DNA of 64,000 bases from Flavobacterium franklandianum. GTDB taxonomy: Bacteria > Bacteroidota > Bacteroidia > Flavobacteriales > Flavobacteriaceae. A program made the translations under genes and the position numbers. The stretch covers positions 248,001 through 312,000 of the forward strand of contig NZ_VJZR01000001.1 in NCBI RefSeq assembly GCF_007097365.1, read 5' to 3'. The stretch's first letter is position 1; each line of letters begins with the position of its first letter. The notes beneath the pieces are model-generated. The model did not search any database. It saw only the letters and a program-made list of their open reading frames with translations, and had not been told where the DNA came from. Positions 44,610-53,617 of the stretch are shown here, in pieces.

Positions 44610-45335
44610 TTAATTTCTTCCTTTTTCATTTGGATATAAAGTTGGCAAGGGTTCACTTTGCCATAATTCTTTGGTTTCCACGTCCATTATAGTTAATGGG
44701 CCTTTAAATGCTGCTCCAGTATCTACATTCCAAACATTGACCATATTTACTGGAGTGGTTTTGCCAATTCTAGAAACAGGCGTGTGACCAATGTAGATTT
44801 CGTTGTATAATGTCAATCGTTTTGGATACATTAAATCATCCTTTTTCATTTTTTTATCCAATGCCAATGCAGTTTCCCAGAGTGTTCTGTCCCAATAAAA
44901 CAGTCTCGGAAAATATTCATAATCCACACCATTCATATTGGTAAAACCAGCGTGTATAAACAACCGATTTTGTTCGTCAAGATGAAAATTCTGTAATGAT
45001 TGTATAAATTCGATATGGCTTTTAATCGTTTCGGCACTAACATTGGCATAAGCCAAAACGGTTGATTCTCCACCATGATGGTACCATAAAGGATTATCCT
45101 TGGTTTTTGTTAGCCAATCTAATAATAATTCATCGTGGTTGCCAAGGATGAAAATGCAATTGTGCGTCGTTTTCAATTCGATCAAATAATCAATCACTTG
45201 TGGCGATTGGCTCCAGCCATCCACATAATCACCCAGAAAAATTAAAGTGTCTTTTGGGGTAACATTGGCTCTTTCCATAATTTGGTGCAGCGCCCGCAAA
45301 CCACCGTGAATATCGCCTATAACGAGTGTTCTCAT
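44610..45335 (-). CDS. PPP-family metallophosphoesterase (Ser/Thr phosphatase-like)
   Basis: A 241-residue cytosolic enzyme with the three metal-site motifs of the PPP superfamily, GDIHG (7-11), GDYVDG (35-40) and GNHDE (65-69), plus the later histidines (FIHAGF, YIGHTPV). Bacterial members of this size act as protein phosphatases or as dinucleoside-polyphosphate hydrolases; the two cannot be separated here. It follows a small lipoprotein gene 58 bases upstream. Confidence 0.92.
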   Translation of the reverse strand: MRTLVIGDIHGGLRALHQIMERANVTPKDTLIFLGDYVDGWSQSPQVIDYLIELKTTHNCIFILGNHDELLLDWLTKTKDNPLWYHHGGESTVLAYANVSAETIKSHIEFIQSLQNFHLDEQNRLFIHAGFTNMNGVDYEYFPRLFYWDRTLWETALALDKKMKKDDLMYPKRLTLYNEIYIGHTPVSRIGKTTPVNMVNVWNVDTGAAFKGPLTIMDVETKELWQSEPLPTLYPNEKGRN

Positions 45336-45393
45336 TTTGTTTATTTTGTTTATGATCTCAAAAACATTAATTCAATCTGAAGTCTTTGTTAGT

Positions 45394-45828
45394 TTAAATC
45401 GGATCTGTGTCTATCCAAGTTAACCATTTTTCTCCAATTCCAAAAACCTCAATAGGGCTTAAATCTTCATAATAACCTTTTTTAGTTTTCAAACTATCAC
45501 AAGTTGTCCATATTAAATATTGTGTCCCAATAAAATTTTCCCAACCTTTTTGATATTCTACTCTTTGACAATCTTTATTATTTCCAACTGTTATGGATAC
45601 AATTTCTTTTTTCAAAAGTTCATTTGCAAGAGAGTCATCCAGTTCTTCAGGTTCTATTAGTAGACCAAGTTTACTGTTAACGGTTTTATCGTTTAGAATA
45701 CGTTTAGTCAAATTATTCCAATCTTTTTTTTCACTCCGAAAATTTTCTATTTTTTGCAAAACAATTTCCTTTCTGCTTGAACAAGACACTAAAGATAAAA
45801 TTATCAAAAAGTATATAATATTTTTCAT
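45394..45828 (-). CDS. Small lipoprotein of unknown function
   Basis: A 144-residue predicted lipoprotein (MKNIIYFLIILSLVSCSSRK, Cys16). The mature part is polar, mixed alpha/beta, with two further Cys residues (DCQRVEY, WTTCDS) that could form a disulphide. No known family is recognised. It lies between the AlbA_2 gene and the phosphatase gene on the same strand. Confidence 0.7.
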   Translation of the reverse strand: MKNIIYFLIILSLVSCSSRKEIVLQKIENFRSEKKDWNNLTKRILNDKTVNSKLGLLIEPEELDDSLANELLKKEIVSITVGNNKDCQRVEYQKGWENFIGTQYLIWTTCDSLKTKKGYYEDLSPIEVFGIGEKWLTWIDTDPI

Positions 45829-45890
45829 TTTGAATTTTTTGTTCGTAAGTGGTTTACAACTATTTAATTTGTGAATTTGCGGTTAAATTT

Positions 45891-47030
45891 CTACTGCACA
45901 TCATACTTCATCTTTCTCAAAATTCGCAACGCTTCTTTAAAAGACAAGTATACAGAAGTGAACGGTTTCAAAAGCAGTTTGGCGTCAATCAATTTTTGCT
46001 TGGCATCTTCAAATCCGTTGAGGTAACAAATCATAAATGTCGAGGGCAAATTTTCTAAATCTTTCTGTTCTCGCTCGGTTAACGAAAGCCCTTTTTGGAG
46101 TTTGTTCAACAAAGAAATATTCGAATTATAAATGTGAAACAACATTTTATTGTTGAATTCTGGCGGTTGAAAAAGGAATTCTCGGTCAATTTTATAATAC
46201 CCATTATCTTGAAAATGAAGGGTTTGTTTTTCTAAAGGATAAAAACTGGTTTTATCATTCAAACCCAAAGGCACATATTCGATAATGGTAAAAGAATCGT
46301 CATCAAAAGTAATCGTAACCACATCCTGAGCCGAATAAAACAGCTTGATTTGCTCATTGATGAGTTCAATATCAACACGGGAAAGAAAGGTGGTTTCTCT
46401 AGATTTTTTGGGAACTCCAGCCCAACAAATGACAAATAATTCCTTGAAAACTTTGTATTTTGGCGCCATATCTTTGTGCCGAAAATTCATAAAATCAATC
46501 ACGCCATCTAGCGTGTAACCAATACTATTTCTAGAATTATTTTCAATGCCAATGACAGTTTCCGTGTTTTGATAATTTTTTTCGACTTCTCCTTCAAGAG
46601 GAACGGTGTTGCTGCCTCGACGAATAAAAACGCTGTTGGCAGGAATGGTATGAATTCCTTTTTTGAAATGTGAAGTTTTGCTTTTGGCTTTTATAGTCAC
46701 CAGTCCAATGACTTTATCTTTGGACAAATTGGGGAAAGGTACATTTTCATATTGAATTTTCGGAGGATTTTCGAGATAGGCATTTACCAGATTCTGAATC
46801 CGACTGTCGTCAAAAAAATCGTCGCCCACAATCTCATTATCGTGGTCTTCGACACCCACAACGATATAGGAATTATTGGCTGGATTCGAATTGGATAAAG
46901 CGCAAATGTGTTTCAAAAATTTTGCTTTTCCCTCACGTGAATGCAAATTTAACTGCCGTTTTTTGTCATAAAAACTGCTCTCATCATTGTGAGCGAGTAG
47001 GTTTTTAATTAAAAGACGTTTGTTAATCAT
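45891..47030 (-). CDS. AlbA_2 (Schlafen-like) nucleic-acid-binding domain protein
   Basis: A 379-residue cytosolic protein. The N-terminal 150 residues match the AlbA_2 domain: DESSFYDKKRQLNLHSREGKAKFLKHICALSNSN, YIVVGVEDHDNEIVG, and the end SVFIRRGSNTVPLEGEV. The remaining 220 residues (DGVIDFMNFRHKDMAPKYKVF and on) carry no recognised ATPase or helix-turn-helix motif. Proteins with this N-domain are often annotated as putative transcriptional regulators or ATP-binding proteins. A link to defence, as for some Schlafen-like proteins, is not supported by the neighbours here. Confidence 0.85.
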   Translation of the reverse strand: MINKRLLIKNLLAHNDESSFYDKKRQLNLHSREGKAKFLKHICALSNSNPANNSYIVVGVEDHDNEIVGDDFFDDSRIQNLVNAYLENPPKIQYENVPFPNLSKDKVIGLVTIKAKSKTSHFKKGIHTIPANSVFIRRGSNTVPLEGEVEKNYQNTETVIGIENNSRNSIGYTLDGVIDFMNFRHKDMAPKYKVFKELFVICWAGVPKKSRETTFLSRVDIELINEQIKLFYSAQDVVTITFDDDSFTIIEYVPLGLNDKTSFYPLEKQTLHFQDNGYYKIDREFLFQPPEFNNKMLFHIYNSNISLLNKLQKGLSLTEREQKDLENLPSTFMICYLNGFEDAKQKLIDAKLLLKPFTSVYLSFKEALRILRKMKYDVQ

Positions 47031-47129
47031 TTGTAAAATTCACTGATTTGGTTTTAAAAAGACACTTTTTTATTTTTTTAACCGTTTTCCTATGAGTATA
47101 TATTATTAATTTTTAATTCCCCCAAAACT

Positions 47130-47945
47130 ATGAAAAATATTAAAGTTTATGTGTTAAGTTTTCTTGTAATTGCATTCGTAAGTCTATTTTTTTCAGCCTG
47201 TAATGATGACAGCAGTGGTTCTTCCCAAACTTCTGCAATCAAGGTGAGACTGGTCGATGCCCCAGGAGATTACAAAGAAGTAAACATTGATGTGCGAGAT
47301 ATTATGATAAAAAACTCTACAAACATTGATGATCAAGGATGGGTAAGCATTGGTAACACTCCCTCGGGAGGTAAAATTTATAACTTATTGGATTTAACAG
47401 GAGGAGTTAGCCTTATGTTGGCAGATACTTTGATCCCGTCAGTTTATTTAGGACAAGTTCGATTGTTGCTTGGCGACAAGAACACAGTAATGCTAAAAGA
47501 CGGCACTATTATGCCCTTGAGTACTCCAAGTGCCCAACAATCAGGGTTGAAACTAAAAGTGAATCAAACCTTGCTTGGAGGCGTATCTTATGAATTCTTG
47601 ATGGATTTTGACGTGGATCATTCCGTTGTTAAGGCAGGAAATTCTGGCAACTATAACTTACATCCTGTTATGAGAGTTACAGCAGCAGCAACTTCGGGAG
47701 TTATTAAAGGAACTATTACTAATATAGCTGTTGCTAAACAAGTATTGGCCTCTGTTGTTGTGGGGACCGAAATTGTTTCGGCTTATGCCAATGCGCAAGG
47801 TATATTTCAATTAAATGGTGTTCCACCCGGAACTTATATCGTGACTTTAACTCCTGATGTCAGTTCTGGATTGTTGATAAAAACGATTCCAGATGTAATT
47901 GTCGTTAATGGAGCAGTTAAAGATATGGGCAGTATTACGCTGTAG
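47130..47945 (+). CDS. DUF4382 lipoprotein with C-terminal carboxypeptidase-regulatory-like domain
   Basis: A 271-residue lipoprotein (FFSAC, Cys24). Residues about 35-180 match DUF4382 (IKVRLVDAPGDYKEVNIDVRDIMI, VRLLLGDKNTVMLKDG). Residues about 190-271 form a small beta-sandwich domain of the carboxypeptidase-regulatory type (GIFQLNGVPPGTYIVTLTPD). Function unknown. It is a single-gene unit with a strong terminator. Confidence 0.88.
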   Translation: MKNIKVYVLSFLVIAFVSLFFSACNDDSSGSSQTSAIKVRLVDAPGDYKEVNIDVRDIMIKNSTNIDDQGWVSIGNTPSGGKIYNLLDLTGGVSLMLADTLIPSVYLGQVRLLLGDKNTVMLKDGTIMPLSTPSAQQSGLKLKVNQTLLGGVSYEFLMDFDVDHSVVKAGNSGNYNLHPVMRVTAAATSGVIKGTITNIAVAKQVLASVVVGTEIVSAYANAQGIFQLNGVPPGTYIVTLTPDVSSGLLIKTIPDVIVVNGAVKDMGSITL

Positions 47946-47968
47946 AAAAGTTAACTAAAGTGTTAAAA

Positions 47969-48009
47969 GAAGCCGTCTCAAAACATTATTTGAGACGGCT
48001 TCCTCATTT
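47969..48009 (+). terminator. Terminator after the DUF4382 gene
   Basis: GAAGCCGTCTCAAA at 47969-47982 pairs perfectly with TTTGAGACGGCTTC at 47989-48002. The downstream T tract is interrupted (CTCATTTT). Confidence 0.8.
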
Positions 48010-48041
48010 TATGATAATAATAGATTGTTTCTAATCCAGTT

Positions 48042-48077
48042 TTGGCTCCCTCTCCTTTGGAGAGGGCTGGGGTGAGG
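48042..48077. repeat. CCCTCTCC-TTT-GGAGAGGG intergenic hairpin element
   Basis: A perfect 8-base GC-rich stem (48048-48055 with 48059-48066) followed by CTGGGGTGAGGATT. The sequence is much richer in GC than its surroundings. I recall near-identical elements between genes of many Flavobacteriia. Confidence 0.65.
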
Positions 48078-48079
48078 AT

Positions 48080-48841
48080 TTAAATATTCAAAGACCGATT
48101 CACTATTGTAGCAGAGGCTTGAGCGGTTGGCAAAACAATCAAATCAGCAATGTTAACATGATATGGTCTAGAAACTACAAAATGAATAATATCTGCAATA
48201 TCCTCTGCTATCAAGGGTTTTAGACCTTTGTAAGTATTGTTGGCTTTGTCCTTGTCGCCTTTGAAACGCACTTCGCTAAACTCGGTTTCGACCATCCCGG
48301 GATGAATGGCTCCCACCCGAATTCCATAAGGATTTAAGTCCATTCGCATACTTTTATTCAAGGCGTCAACAGCATATTTCGATGCGCAATACACATTTCC
48401 GTTGGGATACACTTCCTTTCCTGCAATGGAACCAATGTTGATAATATGACCTGATTTTTGTTCGATCATTTGCGGAATTATGGCTTTCGAAACATACAAA
48501 AGTCCCTTCACATTGATGTCAATCATAGCGTCCCAATCGTCTAAATTGCCATCTTGTATTGGACTTAAACCATGCGCATTTCCAGCATTATTAATCAAAA
48601 CATCAATTTTAGAAAAGGCAGAAGACAACGAATTGATGCTTTCAAAAACCGCTTTTTTATCCCGAACATCAAAGCACAAAGTGTGGATTTCTGTAAATTC
48701 AGAAAGTTCTTTATCGAGTTCCTTCAATCGATCTTCCCGTCTTCCGCAGAGAATTATTTTATAATTGTTTTTGGCTAATATTCGTGCTGTTGCTCTTCCA
48801 ATTCCGCTGGTCGCTCCTGTAACTAGGGCTGTTTTACTCAT
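48080..48841 (-). CDS. Short-chain dehydrogenase/reductase (SDR)
   Basis: A 253-residue classical SDR. The cofactor motif is TGATSGIG (8-15), the NNAG motif is at 84-87, and the catalytic Ser138, Tyr151 and Lys155 are all present (NIGSIA, YCASK). Such enzymes reduce or oxidise small carbonyl compounds or alcohols with NAD(P)(H); YdfG-like serine dehydrogenases are a close type. It is co-directional with an aldo/keto reductase 57 bases upstream. The substrate is unknown. Confidence 0.92.
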   Translation of the reverse strand: MSKTALVTGATSGIGRATARILAKNNYKIILCGRREDRLKELDKELSEFTEIHTLCFDVRDKKAVFESINSLSSAFSKIDVLINNAGNAHGLSPIQDGNLDDWDAMIDINVKGLLYVSKAIIPQMIEQKSGHIINIGSIAGKEVYPNGNVYCASKYAVDALNKSMRMDLNPYGIRVGAIHPGMVETEFSEVRFKGDKDKANNTYKGLKPLIAEDIADIIHFVVSRPYHVNIADLIVLPTAQASATIVNRSLNI

Positions 48842-48898
48842 GATTTATAGTTTTCCGGAATCATTATTTTTTGATTTCATTTTTGTTATTTTTACCTT

Positions 48899-49780
48899 TT
48901 ATGGAACTGGATTTCCAGTACTTGCCGTCCACAATGCAAACCAATCTTCGAGTTCTATTTCGATGGTTGTAGCCTTCATTAAATTGGCAATTCTACTCTT
49001 ATTGGTTGTGCCAAAAACCGGTAAAATTCCCGAAGGATGTTTTAAAATCCAGGCAAGAAGCAAAACCTCAGTTTCTACATTGTATTTTAGCGAAAGTTGT
49101 GATGCCAATTCCTTAATTCGAATGGATTTTTCATCAGTTTTTTTAAAAACACTTCCCATTGGAGACCAGCATATTGGCTTGATTTTATGAAGCTGCATAT
49201 GGTCTAAACTCCCGTTGAGCATTGGTTCAAAATGCGTAATTGAAAACTGGATTTGATTGTAATTAATTTTCATTTTTGTCTCAATTAAATCCGTTTGGCT
49301 CGGAGTAAAATTAGAAACGCCAACATCCAGAATCTTACCATCGGCTTTAAGTTTTTCAATCGCTTCGGCAATTTCATCAACTTGCATAAGCGGACTTGGT
49401 CTGTGCAACAAAAACAAATCCAGATAATCTGTTTTTAAATTTTTCAAAGAGTTTTCGGCCGACCAAATTATATGGGATTTCGAATAATTGTAATGGTGAA
49501 TTTTAGTATTTCTGTTTTCTGAAGGTAACTGAATGCCGCATTTTGAAATCAGTTGAATGTCTTCTCTTTTAATTTGGCTTTCGCCAAAAGCGTTCCCAAA
49601 ATCAGACTCAGTGGTGTAACCACCATAAATATCGGCGTGATCAAATGTTGTAATCCCGATTTCAATACAGGAATTCATTAAATCAATTATTTGATTTTTG
49701 TCCAGCTTCTTTCCCCAAATCCCCCAAGTCATCGTTCCTGCAATAATTTTTGAAAAAGGTGTTTTTGTCATTTGTTTCAA
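48899..49780 (-). CDS. Aldo/keto reductase
   Basis: A 293-residue NADPH-dependent aldo/keto reductase with the catalytic tetrad Asp47, Tyr52 (FDHADIYGG), Lys80 (LISKCG) and His126 (LFLLHRPSP), and the cofactor-loop GVSNFTPSQ. The form resembles the YdhF-like group. It likely forms a unit with the SDR gene downstream. The substrate is unknown. Confidence 0.93.
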   Translation of the reverse strand: MKQMTKTPFSKIIAGTMTWGIWGKKLDKNQIIDLMNSCIEIGITTFDHADIYGGYTTESDFGNAFGESQIKREDIQLISKCGIQLPSENRNTKIHHYNYSKSHIIWSAENSLKNLKTDYLDLFLLHRPSPLMQVDEIAEAIEKLKADGKILDVGVSNFTPSQTDLIETKMKINYNQIQFSITHFEPMLNGSLDHMQLHKIKPICWSPMGSVFKKTDEKSIRIKELASQLSLKYNVETEVLLLAWILKHPSGILPVFGTTNKSRIANLMKATTIEIELEDWFALWTASTGNPVP

Positions 49781-49984
49781 TGGTATAAAATTAGTAGTGA
49801 ATTCTTAATTTTGACTTGTTTTTTTTAAAAACTATAAAATTATGAAAATACTATCACAAAACATCCTTAAAATTCAATGTTTGTGAGAAGTTTTAACCAT
49901 TTTTTAACATCTTACTTCTAAAAAAAAATTCAATTTGCACCATCAAAAAATGCCAACACAGTTTACTGCAATTAAAATATTAAA

Positions 49985-50989
49985 ATGGAAGAAAATACAA
50001 GCACTTTGGACATTAGAGCCATCAATGAAAAAATAGAAAGAGAAAGCGCCTTCATCGATTTACTTTCCATGGAAATGAATAAAGTAATCGTAGGTCAAAA
50101 ACATATGATTGAGCGATTATTAATTGGACTTTTAGGGCAAGGACATATTTTACTTGAAGGTGTTCCAGGATTAGCAAAAACATTAGCGATTAATACTTTG
50201 GCTCAAGCCATTGACGGTTCGTTTAGCCGAATCCAGTTTACTCCAGATTTATTGCCTGCCGATGTAGTGGGAACCATGATTTACAATATTAAATCCAATG
50301 AATTTTCTATAAAAAAAGGACCTATTTTCGCCAATTTCGTTCTAGCGGATGAGATTAATCGTGCGCCTGCCAAAGTGCAATCGGCATTGTTAGAAGCCAT
50401 GCAGGAGAAACAAGTGACCATTGGTGACACGACTTTCAAACTAGACAAACCGTTTTTGGTTCTTGCAACACAAAACCCAATCGAACAAGAAGGAACCTAT
50501 CCTTTGCCAGAAGCACAAGTCGATCGTTTTATGTTGAAAACCGTGATTGATTATCCAAAAATGGAAGACGAAAGAATGGTGGTTCGTCAAAACCTAAAAG
50601 GAAATTACGAAAAAGTAAATCCAGTTGTTTCTGTAGAACAAATTTTACGTGCGCAAGAAGCTGTTCGTGAGGTTTACATGGATGAAAAAATAGAAAAATA
50701 CATTCTGGACATTATATTCGCCACCCGTTATCCAGAGAAATATAAATTGGCCGATTTGAAACCATTAATCAGTTTTGGAGCATCGCCTCGTGGAAGTATC
50801 AATTTGGCTAATGCGGCAAAATGTTACGCTTTTATAAAACGTCGTGGTTATGTAATTCCAGAAGACGTTCGCGCCGTGGTTCACGATGTATTACGTCACA
50901 GAATTGGAATCACTTACGAAGCCGAAGCCGAAAATATCACTTCAGTTGATATTATCAACAAAATCGTAAACGAGATTGAAGTACCGTAA
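49985..50989 (+). CDS. MoxR-type AAA+ ATPase of the Bat operon
   Basis: A 334-residue cytosolic AAA+ ATPase. Walker A is GVPGLAKT (59-66), Walker B NFVLADE (about 117-123), sensor 1 lies in ATQNPIEQ (Asn164), followed by EAQVDRFMLK. MoxR proteins act as chaperones that work with VWA-domain proteins; DUF58 and two VWA proteins follow here. It is the first gene of a nine-kilobase operon. The spacer after it holds a 13-base dyad repeat. Confidence 0.95.
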   Translation: MEENTSTLDIRAINEKIERESAFIDLLSMEMNKVIVGQKHMIERLLIGLLGQGHILLEGVPGLAKTLAINTLAQAIDGSFSRIQFTPDLLPADVVGTMIYNIKSNEFSIKKGPIFANFVLADEINRAPAKVQSALLEAMQEKQVTIGDTTFKLDKPFLVLATQNPIEQEGTYPLPEAQVDRFMLKTVIDYPKMEDERMVVRQNLKGNYEKVNPVVSVEQILRAQEAVREVYMDEKIEKYILDIIFATRYPEKYKLADLKPLISFGASPRGSINLANAAKCYAFIKRRGYVIPEDVRAVVHDVLRHRIGITYEAEAENITSVDIINKIVNEIEVP

Positions 50990-50997
50990 ATCAGATA

Positions 50998-51037
50998 GCA
51001 GATTTCAGATGGCAGTAGTCATCAATCTGAAATCTGC
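50998..51037. repeat. 13-base perfect dyad between the MoxR and DUF58 genes
   Basis: GCAGATTTCAGAT at 50998-51010 and ATCTGAAATCTGC at 51025-51037 are perfect inverted copies with a 14-base loop. Degenerate copies of CTGCAATCTGAA continue to 51073. No T run follows, so it is not a standard terminator. Confidence 0.85.
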
Positions 51038-51076
51038 GTTCTGCAATCTGCAACCTGAAGCCTGCAATCTGAAGCA

Positions 51077-51940
51077 ATGGAAACAAAAGACCTCTTAAAA
51101 AAAGTAAGAAAAATAGAAATTAAAACTCGAAGATTGAGTGATCATATCTTTTCGGGTGAATATCATACGTCGTTCAAAGGTCGTGGAATGACTTTTAGTG
51201 AAGTGCGTCCTTACCAATATGGCGATGATATTCGTGCCATTGATTGGAATGTGACGGCTCGTTACAACGAAGCTCATGTAAAAGTTTTCGAGGAAGAACG
51301 CGAATTGACCATGATGTTGATGGTGGATATTTCGGGTTCAGAAAGTTTTGGTTCCAAAAACCAATTCAAGAAAGATATCGTTACCGAAATTGCCGCTACA
51401 ATGGCATTTTCGGCCACACAAAACAACGACAAGATTGGTTTAATTTTGTTTTCGGACCAAATCGAATTGTACATTCCACCCAAAAAAGGACGTTCGCACG
51501 TTTTGAGAATCATTCGAGAATTAATCGAATTCGAACCTAAAAGCCACAAAACTGATATCGCTCAGGCTTTGAAATTCTTGTCGAGCACTCAAAAAAAGAA
51601 AGCGATTGTGTTCGTGATTTCCGATTTTATTTCCGAAGATTATGAGCATACTTTGAAAATTGCTTCCAAGAAACACGATATTACCGGTATTCGAGTGTAT
51701 GATATTCGCGAAGAAAAAATGCCAAATTTAGGAATGGTTTCAATGCTCGATGCCGAAACCGGCGAAATACAATTGATTAATACAGGTTCAAAATCAGTAC
51801 GAATCAATTATGAAAAATACTATCAAGAGAAGCTGAAATATTTCAAAGAAACATTTAGCAAATCGGGTGCTGGTGTTGTAAATACTAGAGTTGACGAAAG
51901 TTATGTCACCAAATTATTAGGCTATTTTAAATCGAGATAA
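51077..51940 (+). CDS. DUF58 protein with VWA-like fold (Bat operon)
   Basis: A 287-residue cytosolic protein. The DUF58 signature RPYQYGDDIRAIDWNVTAR is at 44-62. A MIDAS-like metal site DISGSE follows (Asp84, Ser86, Ser88), so the domain is a VWA relative. DUF58 proteins regularly follow MoxR and are thought to be its partners. It lies between MoxR and the two-TM protein, with hairpin-forming repeats on both sides. Confidence 0.93.
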   Translation: METKDLLKKVRKIEIKTRRLSDHIFSGEYHTSFKGRGMTFSEVRPYQYGDDIRAIDWNVTARYNEAHVKVFEEERELTMMLMVDISGSESFGSKNQFKKDIVTEIAATMAFSATQNNDKIGLILFSDQIELYIPPKKGRSHVLRIIRELIEFEPKSHKTDIAQALKFLSSTQKKKAIVFVISDFISEDYEHTLKIASKKHDITGIRVYDIREEKMPNLGMVSMLDAETGEIQLINTGSKSVRINYEKYYQEKLKYFKETFSKSGAGVVNTRVDESYVTKLLGYFKSR

Positions 51941-51950
51941 GAAAAAATAT

Positions 51951-51979
51951 AACCCAGGGTTCAAAACCCTGACAGGGTT
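51951..51979. repeat. Tandem palindromes AACCCAGGGTT and AACCCTGACAGGGTT
   Basis: AACCC-A-GGGTT at 51951-51961 and AACCCTG-A-CAGGGTT at 51965-51979 lie in the spacer between the DUF58 gene and the next gene. I recall AACCCTGACAGGGTT-type elements as common between Flavobacteriia genes. Confidence 0.75.
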
Positions 51980-51991
51980 AAATGAAAAAGA

Positions 51992-53617
51992 ATGAAAAAA
52001 ATACTATTATATTTTCTGTTTACCACTTCCGTTTTTGCTCAACAAAAACAAGTGACAACCAGTATTGATACCACCAAAAATAAAATTGGAGCCGAGTTTA
52101 AACTAACGTTGAAAACCAATGTCGATACGTTGTCGAGAGTGGTTTTTCCAAATCTAAAAAACTTTGGATCACTCGAGGTAATTCAATCCTATCCGATTGA
52201 TACCATCCGAAAAAATGACCGTTATGAATTAATTAAAAAATACGGTTTAACCCAATTCGATTCCGGGAAATACACGATTCCGAGAGTAAAGATTTTGATT
52301 AACAACAAAGTATTTTTATCGGATTCTCTTAAAGTTGAGGTGGCGAATGTGCAAGTCGATACCTTGAAACAAAAAATGTACGACATCAAAGATATTGTAC
52401 CAGCCAACGAAGGAATTGGCGATTGGTGGAAATATTTATTGGGTTTAGTATTGATTGCAGGTATCGGAGCATTGATTTATTGGTACATTAAAAAAAGACA
52501 AAAGCAAAAAACAGAAGAAGAAATTTATAAAACGCCAATCGAAAAAGCAACGAGTTTATTAAATAATTTGGAGAAAAAAGAACTCTGGCAACACGGTGAA
52601 GTCAAAGAATATTATAGCCAATTGACTGATATTGTTAGAAATTATATCGAAGAAGCCATCGAAATTCCTGCAATGGAAAGCACTACTTCGGAACTGATTG
52701 AAGGATTGAAAATAGCTTCTCAGAAAAAGAAAATGAAACTTTCAAAAGAAACAATTGATAGCCTTTTTATGGTTTTAAAACAAGCTGATTTAGTGAAATT
52801 TGCCAAATCCAAACCAATGGATTTCGAAATTACCGAAGACCGAAAAAAGATAGAAAGAGCCATTGTTACTTTAGACAAAGCCATTCCAATAGTAGTTGAA
52901 AACGCTGATGAATTGTTGCTTAACGAAATGCAACGTCAAGAACAATTGAAACGAGAACTGCAAAAAAAGAAAAAATCTCGCATTATGACCGCTGCTGGTG
53001 CTATTGTGGGACTTGTTTTTGGAATATTTGTTTTCTTGGTTATAACTAAAGGGTTTGATTATGTGAAAGACAATATAATTGGTCATCCATCTAAAGAATT
53101 GTTGGAAGGCGAATGGATAAAAAGCGAATACGGAAATCCGATTGTAAGAATTGAAACCCCAAAAGTGCTTAAGCGGGTTGATTTGACAAAATCATTGCCC
53201 AAAGAAGGAATGGCTTTGATTAAAGAAATGCAATCTTTTGCCTACGGAAGTCTGATTGACAATTTTTATATAATGGTTTCTACTTTGCATTTCAAACAGC
53301 AAACACAAATCGATTTGGAGAAATCATTAGATGGAGCTTTGCAATCTATGGAGGCTCAAGGCGCACAAAATATGATTGTGAAAAAAGAAGATTTTGAAAC
53401 CAAAGAAGGTATCAAAGGCATCAAAGGATTCGGAACTTTTTCGCAAATTGACACTAATAGTCAAAGTAGTACAAAATTATATTATGAAGTTTTAATTTTT
53501 AGTCAGGAAGGCGGATTACAGCAAATAATTATCGTTCACAAAGAAGGCGATGAATACGCAAATCAAATTTCAGAACGAATTATGAGCTCTGTCGAACTTC
53601 AAAACACAAAACAATAA
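51992..53617 (+). CDS. Bat-operon protein with two membrane segments
   Basis: A 541-residue protein between DUF58 and BatA. It has a signal peptide (1-16), a beta-rich periplasmic part to about 140 with BatD-like character, and a first membrane segment at about 147-166 (YLLGLVLIAGIGALIYWYI). A helical cytosolic part follows (about 175-330, charged stretch QRQEQLKRELQKKKKSR). A second membrane segment lies at about 331-353, with a globular C-terminal domain of about 180 residues (from about 370). The first two thirds fit the DUF4381-like protein usual at this position. The C-terminal segment has no recognised match and may be an added domain. It overlaps BatA by one base. Confidence 0.82.
   Translation: MKKILLYFLFTTSVFAQQKQVTTSIDTTKNKIGAEFKLTLKTNVDTLSRVVFPNLKNFGSLEVIQSYPIDTIRKNDRYELIKKYGLTQFDSGKYTIPRVKILINNKVFLSDSLKVEVANVQVDTLKQKMYDIKDIVPANEGIGDWWKYLLGLVLIAGIGALIYWYIKKRQKQKTEEEIYKTPIEKATSLLNNLEKKELWQHGEVKEYYSQLTDIVRNYIEEAIEIPAMESTTSELIEGLKIASQKKKMKLSKETIDSLFMVLKQADLVKFAKSKPMDFEITEDRKKIERAIVTLDKAIPIVVENADELLLNEMQRQEQLKRELQKKKKSRIMTAAGAIVGLVFGIFVFLVITKGFDYVKDNIIGHPSKELLEGEWIKSEYGNPIVRIETPKVLKRVDLTKSLPKEGMALIKEMQSFAYGSLIDNFYIMVSTLHFKQQTQIDLEKSLDGALQSMEAQGAQNMIVKKEDFETKEGIKGIKGFGTFSQIDTNSQSSTKLYYEVLIFSQEGGLQQIIIVHKEGDEYANQISERIMSSVELQNTKQ

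Noticed and set aside
45891..47030. Schlafen-like defence gene
   Set aside because: The AlbA_2 domain alone does not imply defence, and the neighbours are housekeeping-type or lipoprotein genes.
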